A DNA stretch of 13,153 nt from Pseudomonadota bacterium (GTDB lineage: Bacteria > Pseudomonadota > Gammaproteobacteria > Xanthomonadales > Xanthomonadaceae), in assembly GCA_023399815.1 (NCBI GenBank), contig JAEWOJ010000144.1:1-13153 (forward strand). The letters run 5' to 3'. Below the pieces are notes generated by a model that did no database searches, was not told the origin of the DNA, and was given only the letters and a program-made list of their open reading frames with translations. Position 1 is the first letter of the stretch, and each line of letters opens with the position of its first letter. Of this stretch, positions 1 to 6,385 are shown in pieces. The translations under genes were made by a program, and so were the position numbers.

Positions 1-119
1 GCAAGCGCGAGTTCTACGAAAAGCCGACCCAGGAACGCAAGCGCAAGGCCGCTGCTGCCGTGAAGCGCCAGCTGCGTCGTTCCTCGCGCGACGTCACCAA
101 GCGTCAGCGCCTGTACTGA
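1..119 (+). CDS. rpsU: 30S ribosomal protein S21, C-terminal part (cut by window start)
   Basis: Only the last 38 codons and the TGA stop (117-119) are present; the frame begins at base 3. The peptide opens [20 protein letters not shown] and ends [14 protein letters not shown]. This very basic tail, with the FYEKPTxERKRK segment, is characteristic of bacterial S21, a small-subunit protein involved in translation initiation. S21 is about 71 residues long in gammaproteobacteria, so a little under half the gene lies outside the window. The neighbours agree: rpsU heads the macromolecular-synthesis cluster in many proteobacteria, and yqeY and dnaG follow here. A strong intrinsic terminator begins 50 bases after the stop. 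Identification is secure; only the start is unseen. Confidence 0.96.
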
Positions 120-168
120 TCGGACGCAACTCCTGAACGGGGGCTTCGGCCTTCCGTACCGGAGCAGG

Positions 169-199
169 AGCCGGCACGCGCGAGCGTAGCCGGCTTTTT
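169..199 (+). terminator. Intrinsic terminator after rpsU
   Basis: A GC-rich hairpin is followed directly by TTTTT. The lower stem is AGCCGGC (169-175) with GCCGGCT (189-195). The upper stem is ACGC (176-179) with GCGT (184-187), a single A (188) is bulged, and the loop is the GNRA-type tetraloop GCGA (180-183). The T run is 195-199. It lies 50 bases after the rpsU stop and 55 bases before yqeY, the place where the E. coli operon also has a terminator that lowers transcription downstream of rpsU. It probably lets the abundant S21 mRNA be made in excess over the yqeY/dnaG message. Confidence 0.88.
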
Positions 200-254
200 G
201 CGTTCCCGCGCCTCGTGCGCAATTTCCGCATTCCGATCCCGCAAGAGGTGATCC

Positions 255-701
255 ATGAGCCTGAAACAGCAACTGACCGACGACATGAAGGCCGCCATGA
301 AGGGCGGCGACAAGCACTCCCTGGGCGTGATCCGCCTGATCAACGCGGCGATCAAGCAGAGGGAAGTGGACGAGCGCATCGAGCTGGACGATGCCGCCGT
401 GATCGCGGTGCTGGACAAGATGGTCAAGCAGCGCAGGGACTCGGTGAGCCAGTACGAAGCCGCCAACCGCGAGGACTTGGCCAAGGTCGAGCGCGACGAG
501 ATCGTGGTGATCGAGCGCTACCTGCCGGCCAAGATGGGTGAGGCCGAGATCCTGGCCGCGGTCCATGCCGCCATTGCCGAGACCGGCGCCAGCGGCGCGG
601 CCGACATGGGCAAGCTGATGGGCGTGCTCAAGCCGCTGCTGGCCGGCCAGGCCGACATGGGCCTGGTATCGAAGCTGGTCAAGCAGGCACTGGCCGGCTG
701 A
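255..701 (+). CDS. yqeY: GatB/YqeY-family protein
   Basis: A 148-residue protein, the usual length of the stand-alone YqeY family. The ATG at 255 is preceded by AGAGGTG (244-250), a good Shine-Dalgarno sequence. The YqeY signature is clear: an N-terminal helical part starting MSLKQQLTDDMKAAMKGGDK, then VIRLINAAIKQREVDER (about residues 26-42), the DKMVKQRRDS segment (about 54-63), and ERYLPAKM (about 86-93). The family is related to the tail domain of the GatB subunit of Glu-tRNA(Gln)/Asp-tRNA(Asn) amidotransferase and to similar domains fused to glutaminyl-tRNA synthetase, which suggests tRNA binding. The role of the free-standing protein is not established. It sits between rpsU and dnaG, a common arrangement in proteobacteria. 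Confidence 0.95.
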   Translation: MSLKQQLTDDMKAAMKGGDKHSLGVIRLINAAIKQREVDERIELDDAAVIAVLDKMVKQRRDSVSQYEAANREDLAKVERDEIVVIERYLPAKMGEAEILAAVHAAIAETGASGAADMGKLMGVLKPLLAGQADMGLVSKLVKQALAG

Positions 702-719
702 TCAGCGGCGCGGCGCCAT

Positions 720-846
720 TCCCCTCCCGTTGCCCGCGCAGCGGACAGGGGGAGGCTGGGAGAGGGTGCCTGCGCCCTTCTTCGCGGAAATCAAAAGCAC
801 CCCTCCCCAGCCCTCCCCTTCGCGCTTCGCGCGAAGGGGAGGGGGC
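720..846. repeat. Composite palindromic intergenic repeat (two inverted hairpins)
   Basis: The gap between yqeY and yihY holds two hairpins facing each other. Hairpin A (723-755) is imperfect: CCTCCC/GGGAGG at the base and CCGC/GCGG at the tip. Hairpin B is a perfect 14-bp stem, 811-824 with 830-843, and a 5-base loop CTTCG. The segments beside them are also complementary: CTGGGAGAGGGTGC (756-769) resembles the reverse complement of GCACCCCTCCCCAG (797-810). The whole element is therefore a large imperfect inverted repeat around an A-rich centre (about 785-797). Similar C/G-rich palindromic elements are scattered between genes in xanthomonads and other high-GC proteobacteria. The rest of the gap (847-966) shows no other recognisable feature, and no convincing promoter was seen. 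Confidence 0.75.
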
Positions 847-966
847 GATTCAGCCCGCTTCACCCCGTGTTGCCGCCACGTCGGTTACATCCTTCGCGGC
901 CGGCAACGCCACCGCGCACCCGCGTCGCAGGCAGTGCCGCCACGGGTGCGCGCCACCATCCCGCGC

Positions 967-1815
967 ATGGCCCTTTCCCTCCCCGACACGCTGAAACAAC
1001 GCCTGGAACGCTTGCAGCGCAGCCTGCCGGCGGCCCTGCTGCGCCGCTTCGTCGAGGCGGACGTGATGACCCAGGCCGCCTCGCTGGCGTTCTACACCCT
1101 GCTGTCGCTGGCGCCGCTGCTGGTGCTGCTGCTGTGGCTGACCGCCTCGCTCTATCCGCCCGCGCAGCAGGCGCTGATCGGCCAGATCGGCGACCTGGCC
1201 GGCAGCAGCGTCGCGGAAGTGGCCGGCACGGTGATCGCCAACGCCAGCGCGCGCCCCGACCTGGGCTCGCTGGCCGGCGCATGGAGCCTGTTGCTGCTGT
1301 TCGTCGGCGCGACGGTAGTCTTCGCCCAGCTGCAGGCCGCGCTGAACCGGATCTTCCGCGCCGACCTGCAGCGCTTCGATGGCGCGCTCGGCTGGCTGAA
1401 GAAGCGCATCTTCTCCGCCGGCGTGGTGCTGGCGCTGGGCTTCCTGCTGATCGTGTCGATGGTCGCCACCACCGCCCTGCAGGTGCTGTTCGCGCACCTG
1501 CCCTCGCTGCTGCCGGCGGTGGGCTACCTGTCCACGCTGGTGCTGTACGCGCTGGGCTTCGCCTTCCTCTACCACTACCTGCCCGACCGCCCGGTGGCCT
1601 GGCGCCAGGCCTTCGGCGGCGGTGCGATCACCGCGGCGCTGTTCACCCTGGGGCGCTACGGCATCGGCCTGTACATCGCCAATGCCGCACCCGGCAGCGC
1701 CTATGGCTCGATGGGCACGCTGGTGATCATGCTGGTGTGGGTCTACTACGCCAGCGTGGTGTTCTTCAGCGGCGCGCTGGTCACCGCGGTCATCGACGAG
1801 CGCGCCCGGATGTAG
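967..1815 (+). CDS. yihY: YihY/BrkB (virulence factor BrkB / former RNase BN) family inner-membrane protein
   Basis: A 282-residue membrane protein starting at the ATG at 967 (MALSLPDTLKQRLERLQRSL). The frame is open back to about 730, but that stretch lies across an intergenic repeat and reads as low-complexity, so the later start is preferred. No strong Shine-Dalgarno sequence is visible. The family motif near residues 34-50 (MTQAASLAFYTLLSLAPLL) is typical of YihY/BrkB. About six hydrophobic segments follow, along with FAQLQAALNRIF and a C-terminal YGSMGTLVIMLVWVYY-like motif. The family was once thought to be ribonuclease BN; that activity belongs to another protein, and the true role of YihY is unknown. 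The TAG stop (1813-1815) lies within the left arm of the following palindromic repeat, which encodes the last two codons. Family assignment is firm, function is not. Confidence 0.93.
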   Translation: MALSLPDTLKQRLERLQRSLPAALLRRFVEADVMTQAASLAFYTLLSLAPLLVLLLWLTASLYPPAQQALIGQIGDLAGSSVAEVAGTVIANASARPDLGSLAGAWSLLLLFVGATVVFAQLQAALNRIFRADLQRFDGALGWLKKRIFSAGVVLALGFLLIVSMVATTALQVLFAHLPSLLPAVGYLSTLVLYALGFAFLYHYLPDRPVAWRQAFGGGAITAALFTLGRYGIGLYIANAAPGSAYGSMGTLVIMLVWVYYASVVFFSGALVTAVIDERARM

Positions 1816-1885
1816 GAGCGACGTCAGTCGCGACCTAGACCTTCCCGATAAAGCCCCATCGCGACTGACGTCGCTCCTACATCCG
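1807..1885. repeat. GTAG-type REP pair (REPIN-like), 27-bp perfect inverted arms
   Basis: The left arm (1807-1833) and right arm (1859-1885) are perfect reverse complements over 27 bases, with a 25-base spacer (1834-1858). Each arm starts at its outer side with GTAGGAGCG and contains its own small palindrome, GCGAC-GTCA-GTCGC (1818-1831 in the left arm). This is a GTAG-headed REP unit in an inverted pair, the organisation called REPIN or BIME. GTAG-headed REPs are described in Stenotrophomonas and relatives and are linked to REP-associated tyrosine transposases acting in trans. The left arm overlaps the yihY stop codon, and the right arm ends 31 bases before the dnaG start. The folded RNA could act as a processing or attenuation structure between the two genes. 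Confidence 0.9.
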
Positions 1886-1916
1886 CGTCACGCGCGTGGC
1901 ATCCTATGCAACTGCC

Positions 1917-3650
1917 ATGGCCCGTATCCCCGACGCGTTCATCGACGACCTGCTCGCCCGCTCCGACATCGTCGAAGTGGTCGGCTCGCGCGTGCCGCTC
2001 AAGCGCCAGGGCAAGGAATACGCGGCACGCTGCCCGTTCCACGACGAGCGTTCGGCCTCGTTCACCGTCTCGCCGACCAAGCAGTTCTATCACTGCTTCG
2101 GTTGCGGCGCGCACGGCACCGCGATCAGCTTCCTGATGAACTACGACCGCCTCGAGTTCCTCGACGCGGTGGAGGAACTGGCCAAGCGCGCCGGCATGGA
2201 GGTCCCGCGCGAGACCCACGCGCGCAGCCCGCAGCAGCAGGACGACAGCCGCGAGCAGTACTCGGCGCTCGATGCCGCCACCCGCTTCTTCCAGAAGCAG
2301 CTGGAAGGCAGCGACAAGGCGCAGGCCTATCTCGATGGCCGCGGCGTCGATGCCGATACCCGCGCGCGCTTTTCCATCGGCTACGCGCCGGATGGCTACA
2401 GCGCGCTGAAGGACGCGCTGGGCAAGGACGAGCGGCGGATGAAGCTGCTCGACCGCGTCGGCCTGTTCTCCAAGAACGACCGCGGCCACGTCTACGACAA
2501 GTTCCGCGACCGGGTGATGTTCCCGATCTTCGACCGCCGCGGCCGCGTCATCGCCTTCGGCGGCCGGGTCATGCAGAAGGACGACGGCCCCAAGTACCTC
2601 AACTCGCCCGAGACCGCGCTGTTCCACAAGGGCCGCGAGCTGTACGGGCTGTGGCAGGTGCGCCAGGCCAACCAGAAGATCGAGCGGCTGATCGTGGTCG
2701 AGGGCTACATGGACGTGGTCAGCCTGTTCCAGTTCGGCGTCACCCAGGCGGTGGCGACGCTGGGCACGGCGACCACGCCCGACCATGCCGAACTGCTGTT
2801 CCGCAACGCGCCGGACGTGTACTTCTGCTTCGACGGCGACGCCGCCGGGCGCCGCGCCGCATGGCGCGCGCTGGAATCGGTGCTGCCGCGCATGAAGGAC
2901 GGACGCCAGGCGTTCTTCCTGTTCCTGCCCGACGGCGAGGACCCGGACACCATCGTGCGCAAGGAAGGCGCCGAGACCTTCGACACGCGCCTGAAGCAGG
3001 CCACGCCGCTGTCGCAGTTCTTCTTCGACGAGCTCACCCGCGAGATCAACCTCGGCACGCTCGACAGCAAGGCGCGCCTGGCCGAACGGGCCAGGCCGAT
3101 GCTGGCGCAGATTCCCGATGGCGCCTTCGGCGACCTGATGAAGCAGGAGCTGCAGCGCCTGACCGGCATCGGCCGCGCACCCGCCGGCAACGCAGCGGCC
3201 GGCGCGCCCATGCGCCGCGCGCCGGTCGCGCCGGCGCAGAAGCGCAGCCTGGTGCGCGCGGCCATCGCCATCCTGCTGCAGCAGCCCTCGCTGGCGCTGA
3301 GCCTGGAAGGCCACCACGCCATCGCCGGCCTGCGCCTGCCCGGCATCGAACTGCTGCTGGAACTGCTGGAACTGGTGCAGCAGCGCCCGGACATCAGCAC
3401 CGGCGCGCTGCTGGAGCATTTCGACGGCCGCGAGGAGCAGGCCGCGCTGCACCGCCTGGCCGCCGTCGCCCTGCCCGGCGACGAGGCCAGCTGGACCCAG
3501 GAACTGCACGACGCCATCGTCCAGCTGGAAAAGCAGCTGCTGCAGCAGCGCCTGGACGAACTGCAGGCCAAGCAGCGCCAGCAGGGCCTGGACGACACCG
3601 ACAAGTACGAACTGCGCGAGCTGCTCAAGGCACGCGCGGCGATGCGCTGA
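1917..3650 (+). CDS. dnaG: DNA primase DnaG
   Basis: A 577-residue primase that makes RNA primers at the replication fork together with DnaB helicase. The start is set at the ATG at 1917, giving the usual MARIPDAFIDDLLARSDIVE opening; a GTG seven codons upstream is possible, and neither has a clear Shine-Dalgarno sequence. The N-terminal CHC2 zinc finger is intact (C39, H42, C60, C63). The core has RVMFPIFDRRGRVIAFGGRV and PKYLNSPETALFHKGRELYG. The TOPRIM domain has EGYMDVVSLFQFG, with E262 as a catalytic metal ligand, and DGDAAGRRA with D306 and D308. A flexible A/P-rich linker (about 415-440) leads to a helical C-terminal DnaB-interaction domain. It ends 10 bases from a convergent gene, with no rpoD after it in this window. 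Confidence 0.98.
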   Translation: MARIPDAFIDDLLARSDIVEVVGSRVPLKRQGKEYAARCPFHDERSASFTVSPTKQFYHCFGCGAHGTAISFLMNYDRLEFLDAVEELAKRAGMEVPRETHARSPQQQDDSREQYSALDAATRFFQKQLEGSDKAQAYLDGRGVDADTRARFSIGYAPDGYSALKDALGKDERRMKLLDRVGLFSKNDRGHVYDKFRDRVMFPIFDRRGRVIAFGGRVMQKDDGPKYLNSPETALFHKGRELYGLWQVRQANQKIERLIVVEGYMDVVSLFQFGVTQAVATLGTATTPDHAELLFRNAPDVYFCFDGDAAGRRAAWRALESVLPRMKDGRQAFFLFLPDGEDPDTIVRKEGAETFDTRLKQATPLSQFFFDELTREINLGTLDSKARLAERARPMLAQIPDGAFGDLMKQELQRLTGIGRAPAGNAAAGAPMRRAPVAPAQKRSLVRAAIAILLQQPSLALSLEGHHAIAGLRLPGIELLLELLELVQQRPDISTGALLEHFDGREEQAALHRLAAVALPGDEASWTQELHDAIVQLEKQLLQQRLDELQAKQRQQGLDDTDKYELRELLKARAAMR

Positions 3651-3660
3651 TCCGCTCCCG

Positions 3661-4632
3661 CTAGCTCAACGGGATATAGCGGTAGCGGGGGAACCTGTCG
3701 TCCTCCAGGTGGGCGATCCCGAGGAACTCGTATATCCACGTCCGCGACGCAGCCGAAGCGCATTCCACCACGAAGTTGAGGATGTGGGTGGCATCCGCGT
3801 CCGCCTGCAGCCAGCGCCAGCCGCCGTCGATGCCGCCATGGCGCGGATAGGGATAGGGCACGGGCCGGCAGCCGTGCTCGTCCTGAAAGGGGATCGAATA
3901 GGAAAGGAACCCGTCCTCCAGGCTGAGGATGAAATTGTGACGGAGGTGGTATCGGTCGATTTTCGGCCGATACAGCGCCGTCAGTGCCTTCGAGAAGCCA
4001 TCCGTCTGCGGCCCCTCGCCCTTGGGCCACTCGATCTTCTCGCAGACCAGGAACGTCACCAGGTTCTGCTGCTCCACGCGGGTGGGCTGGAAGAACTCCG
4101 TCCTCGTCGTCTCGACAGACTCGGATTCGGCACTGTCTCCGATCCAGTGCTGCAGCGCGAAGACCGCGTCGGCCGGCGCCACGGGCAAGCCCGGGGGACA
4201 GTCGGCAGCCCGCATCTCCTTGACGCACGACAGCTTTTCCAGGGCCTCCTGCAGCTTGCAGAACGAGAGCACGGACTTGACCTCGCCGACGGCGGCGCAG
4301 GTCTCGGCCGGGAAGAACACGCGGCCTCCGGCCAGGTCCAGGGCCGGGGTCGCGTCGCGGTCGTAGATGACGATGTCGCACTGGGTGCTGTGGCGGCGCC
4401 GGGGAGAGCCCAGGAATCCGCTGCCGATCGCCAACCGCGCCGGCATGTGCGCCGCCAGCAGCGTTCCCAGCAACTGCTCCCTGTAGCTGCCGAATTCGCC
4501 CGGATGCAGCAGGCCGTTCTTCCTGTCGCCATCCCAGAACGCCTCCCTGCTCATCAGCAGATAGTCGTCGCGGAACTTCCTGGCGGTATTCAGCGCCAGC
4601 GTCTGCAGCGCATTGCCGAAATCGGGTTGCAT
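3661..4632 (-). CDS. DUF6602-like protein with PD-(D/E)XK nuclease-type motifs
   Basis: A 323-residue protein. The ATG at 4632 is chosen because GGGGAGAAGGGA stands directly upstream; the frame is open to 4701, but that start would run into the transporter start. Residues 45-125 match the pattern I associate with DUF6602: SYREQLLGTLLAAHMPARL (49-67), IGSGF (69-73), QCDIVIYDRD (84-93), FFPAETCAAVGEVKSVLSF (106-124). D86 and E117-V-K119, with E46 or E52 before them, fit the order of catalytic residues in PD-(D/E)XK nucleases. That is inference; the function is unknown. The C-terminal half (aromatic-rich, YHLRHNFILSLEDGFLSYSI) was not recognised. No partner gene is visible. It is the only reverse-strand gene here before the lrp region, and its third positions look less strictly G/C than those of dnaG, as in a transferred accessory gene. 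Confidence 0.8.
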   Translation of the reverse strand: MQPDFGNALQTLALNTARKFRDDYLLMSREAFWDGDRKNGLLHPGEFGSYREQLLGTLLAAHMPARLAIGSGFLGSPRRRHSTQCDIVIYDRDATPALDLAGGRVFFPAETCAAVGEVKSVLSFCKLQEALEKLSCVKEMRAADCPPGLPVAPADAVFALQHWIGDSAESESVETTRTEFFQPTRVEQQNLVTFLVCEKIEWPKGEGPQTDGFSKALTALYRPKIDRYHLRHNFILSLEDGFLSYSIPFQDEHGCRPVPYPYPRHGGIDGGWRWLQADADATHILNFVVECASAASRTWIYEFLGIAHLEDDRFPRYRYIPLS

Positions 4633-4700
4633 TCCCTTCTCCCCGGAGCATCGTGTGAAAATGCTAGCAGCATCCACGGTCCCTGCCCCTACTTCCTGCA
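4633..4700. promoter_or_regulatory. Divergent intergenic region between the DUF6602-like gene and the transporter
   Basis: This 68-base gap must hold the 5' signals of both divergent genes. A Shine-Dalgarno sequence for the reverse gene is at its left end. A small palindrome, ATGCT-AGC-AGCAT (4661-4673), lies near the middle and could be an operator half-site pair, but this is weak. No convincing -35/-10 pair could be picked by eye, as is common at this GC content. Confidence 0.35.
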
Positions 4701-5669
4701 ATGAACAACTGGCTGGCGCGGCTGCGCATGGATTCCTTCACCCTGGCCCTGCTCGCCACCATCGCGCTGGCCACCGTGCTGCCGATGACCGGCGCCGCCG
4801 CGCACGGCCTGGACCGCTTCACCGATCTCGCCATCGCCGCGCTGTTCTTCCTGCACGGCGCGCGCCTGCCGCGCGAATCCATCATCGCCGGCATGCTGCA
4901 CTGGCGCCTGCACCTGGTGATCCTGGCCTGCACCTTCGTGCTGTTCCCGCTGCTGGGGCTGGCGTTCGAGCCGCTGGCCGGCCGGGTGCTGACGCCGGAC
5001 CTCTACCTCGGCGTGCTGTTCCTGTGCGCGCTGCCGTCCACGGTGCAGTCGTCCATCGCCTTCACCTCGATGGCCGGCGGCAACGTGCCGGCGGCGGTGT
5101 GCGCGGCCTCGCTGTCGAGCATCCTCGGCGTGTTCCTGACCCCGCTGCTGATGGGCCTGCTGGCCGGCAGCCAGGGCGGCATGGCCGACCCGCTGCACGC
5201 GGTCGGCGCGATCATGCTGCAGCTGCTGGTGCCCTTCGTCGCCGGCCACCTGTTGCGGCCGTGGATCGCCCGCTGGGTGGAGCGGCAGCGCGCGCTGCTG
5301 CGCTACACCGACCAGGGCACGGTGCTGCTGGTGGTCTACGGCGCGTTCGGCGAATCGGTGAGCGAAGGCCTGTGGAGCAGGACGCCGCCCGGCGCGCTGA
5401 TCGCCGCCGCGCTGGTGGCCGCGGCGCTGCTGGCCATCGCCATGCCCGGCATCACCTGGCTGGCGCGACGCCTGGGTTTCAGCCGCGCCGACGAGATCCC
5501 CATCGTGTTCTGCGGCTCCAAGAAGAGCCTGGCCACCGGCGTGCCGATCGCCAAGGTGCTGTTCGCCGGCGGCAACCTCGGCGCGATCGTGCTGCCGATC
5601 ATGATCTACCACCAGATCCAGCTGATCGTCTGCGCGATGGTGGCGCGGCGCTACGCGCGCAAACCGTAG
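4701..5669 (+). CDS. SBF-like bile acid:sodium symporter family transporter (YfeH type)
   Basis: A 322-residue polytopic inner-membrane protein with about ten hydrophobic segments. Features typical of the SBF-like (PF13593/YfeH) branch of the BASS superfamily are ALFFLHGARLPRESIIAGM (about 47-65), the LCALPSTVQSSIAFTSMAGG segment (about 112-131) and FCGSKKSLATGVPIAKVLF near residues 269-287. Related proteins are sodium-coupled organic-anion carriers, but the substrate of this branch is not known and cannot be read from the sequence. The ATG at 4701 lacks a clear Shine-Dalgarno sequence; Met10 (ATG at 4728) is a less likely alternative. The TAG stop (5667-5669) is part of a GTAGGAGCG repeat. 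It is divergent from the DUF6602-like gene, and no functional link between them is evident. Confidence 0.9.
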   Translation: MNNWLARLRMDSFTLALLATIALATVLPMTGAAAHGLDRFTDLAIAALFFLHGARLPRESIIAGMLHWRLHLVILACTFVLFPLLGLAFEPLAGRVLTPDLYLGVLFLCALPSTVQSSIAFTSMAGGNVPAAVCAASLSSILGVFLTPLLMGLLAGSQGGMADPLHAVGAIMLQLLVPFVAGHLLRPWIARWVERQRALLRYTDQGTVLLVVYGAFGESVSEGLWSRTPPGALIAAALVAAALLAIAMPGITWLARRLGFSRADEIPIVFCGSKKSLATGVPIAKVLFAGGNLGAIVLPIMIYHQIQLIVCAMVARRYARKP

Positions 5670-5715
5670 GAGCGCACCTTGGTGCGCGATGGGGTTTCAC
5701 AGGGGAATCCCCATC
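5666..5715. repeat. Partial GTAG-type REP element with degraded second half
   Basis: The element starts GTAGGAGCG (5666-5674), as the arms of the repeat at 1807-1885 do, but carries a different stem, GCGCACC (5672-5678) with GGTGCGC (5681-5687). Then GATGGGG (5688-5694) pairs with CCCCATC (5709-5715) across a 14-base loop. A complete inverted pair would continue with a second GTAG-headed arm; it is missing. This is therefore a single REP plus the inner remnant of its partner. The head supplies the TAG stop of the transporter gene. It may act as a 3'-end hairpin, although no T run follows. Confidence 0.75.
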
Positions 5716-5730
5716 CGGAACTGATCCTGC

Positions 5731-5901
5731 CTACTCCCTGCGCAGGTGATCGCAAGTGCGCTTCACCAGATCCAGTACGAAATCCCGATCACGTTCATCC
5801 AGATCAGCCAGCCACGCACTGAGAACGGCCGTCTGATCGTTCAGTTGCGCCTCGTCGGCCTACCGGAGAGCGAGAATCGCAAACAACAACCAACACCACA
5901 T
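5731..5901 (-). pseudogene. Small reading frame with one in-frame amber codon (possible pseudogene or leader peptide)
   Basis: On the reverse strand, an ATG at 5901 with a good Shine-Dalgarno sequence (AAGGGAG, 8 bases upstream) opens a frame of 56 codons ending at TAG 5731-5733. It has one internal TAG at codon 14 (5860-5862). Codons 1-13 read MWCWLLFAILALR, a short hydrophobic segment. After the amber codon comes ADEAQLNDQTAVLSAWLADL and on to the end, RTCDHLRRE, an acidic/amphipathic stretch that looks coding. A single change at codon 14 (for example CAG or TGG to TAG) would explain the break. It lies 79 bases downstream of the lrp gene on the same strand, and its third positions are less G/C-rich than its neighbours. 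I do not recognise the family. Alternatives are a 13-residue leader peptide, or chance. Apart from this frame, 5716-5980 shows nothing. Confidence 0.4.
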
Positions 5902-5980
5902 CGGCGTCGCTCCCTTGGATGGACAGCCGATGCGATGAGGACGCGACGCGGGCGATTCAAGCCTGCTCACATGCAGCCGC

Positions 5981-6385
5981 TCAATCCTTCACCCGCCGCA
6001 TCTCACTGGCGACCTTGTAGCGCCCGTAGCACTGCAACGCCTGGGTGAACGTATCCAGCCCGGTCTTGTCGGCACAGGCCAGTACCACGTGGTAACAGCC
6101 CTCGCCGGCGATCTTGCTGGCACTCTCCACGTCGGGCCGCGATTGCAGGAACGTCTCGAACGCGTCGAACTGCGGCGTGTCCATGAACACTGTGACGAAG
6201 TAGCGCTGCAAGTCGCCGCGCATCACGGTGAAGCGGCGGATGGTGCCGTCGTCGACCATCTGCTGCACTCGGGTCGCCACCGCCTGCCCGGTCAGGTGCA
6301 CCTGGCGGCCCAGCGCCTGCCAGCTCATGCGCGCATCGCGCCCGAGCTGCTCGAGGATGGCGCGTCCCATCTTGTCCAATGGCAT
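5981..6385 (-). CDS. Lrp/AsnC-family transcriptional regulator
   Basis: A 134-residue regulator, slightly shorter than Lrp/AsnC proteins generally (about 150-165). The start at Met 6385 is chosen because GAGGA (6395-6399) lies about 9 bases upstream; an ATG at 6394, three codons earlier, is too close to that Shine-Dalgarno sequence. The N-terminal winged-helix region is typical: LDKMGRAILEQLGRDARMSW (3-22), then LGRQVHLTGQAVATRVQQM and DDGTIRRFTV. The C-terminal RAM-type domain follows, with FVTVFMDTPQFDAFETFL, a central GEGCYHVVLAC where the ligand turn usually lies, and an end in SEMRRVKD. Such proteins bind DNA as dimers or octamers and often control the divergent neighbour, here the isochorismatase-family gene 108 bases away. 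The ligand is unknown. Confidence 0.92.
   Translation of the reverse strand: MPLDKMGRAILEQLGRDARMSWQALGRQVHLTGQAVATRVQQMVDDGTIRRFTVMRGDLQRYFVTVFMDTPQFDAFETFLQSRPDVESASKIAGEGCYHVVLACADKTGLDTFTQALQCYGRYKVASEMRRVKD

Noticed and set aside
730..966. N-terminal extension of the YihY frame back to about 730
   Set aside because: The stretch crosses the composite palindromic repeat and translates as a low-complexity P/R-rich peptide; YihY family similarity begins at the ATG at 967.
850..1575. Long reverse-strand frame opposite yihY
   Set aside because: It is rich in Gln, Arg and Gly with no recognisable motif, as expected of the complementary strand of a high-GC gene; the + strand has the clear YihY protein.
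2705..4651. Long reverse-strand frame across the dnaG 3' half and the DUF6602-like gene
   Set aside because: It is an alternative frame of the DUF6602-like gene running on antisense to dnaG; composition is Arg/Ser-rich and no motif is present.
3709..4704. + strand frame opposite the DUF6602-like gene
   Set aside because: No recognisable domain and an Arg/Gln/Leu-rich composition; the reverse strand has both a good ribosome-binding site and DUF6602 motifs.
5746..6048. + strand frame of 100 codons between the transporter and lrp
   Set aside because: It overlaps the 3' end of the lrp gene, its start lacks a ribosome-binding site, and the peptide looks random.
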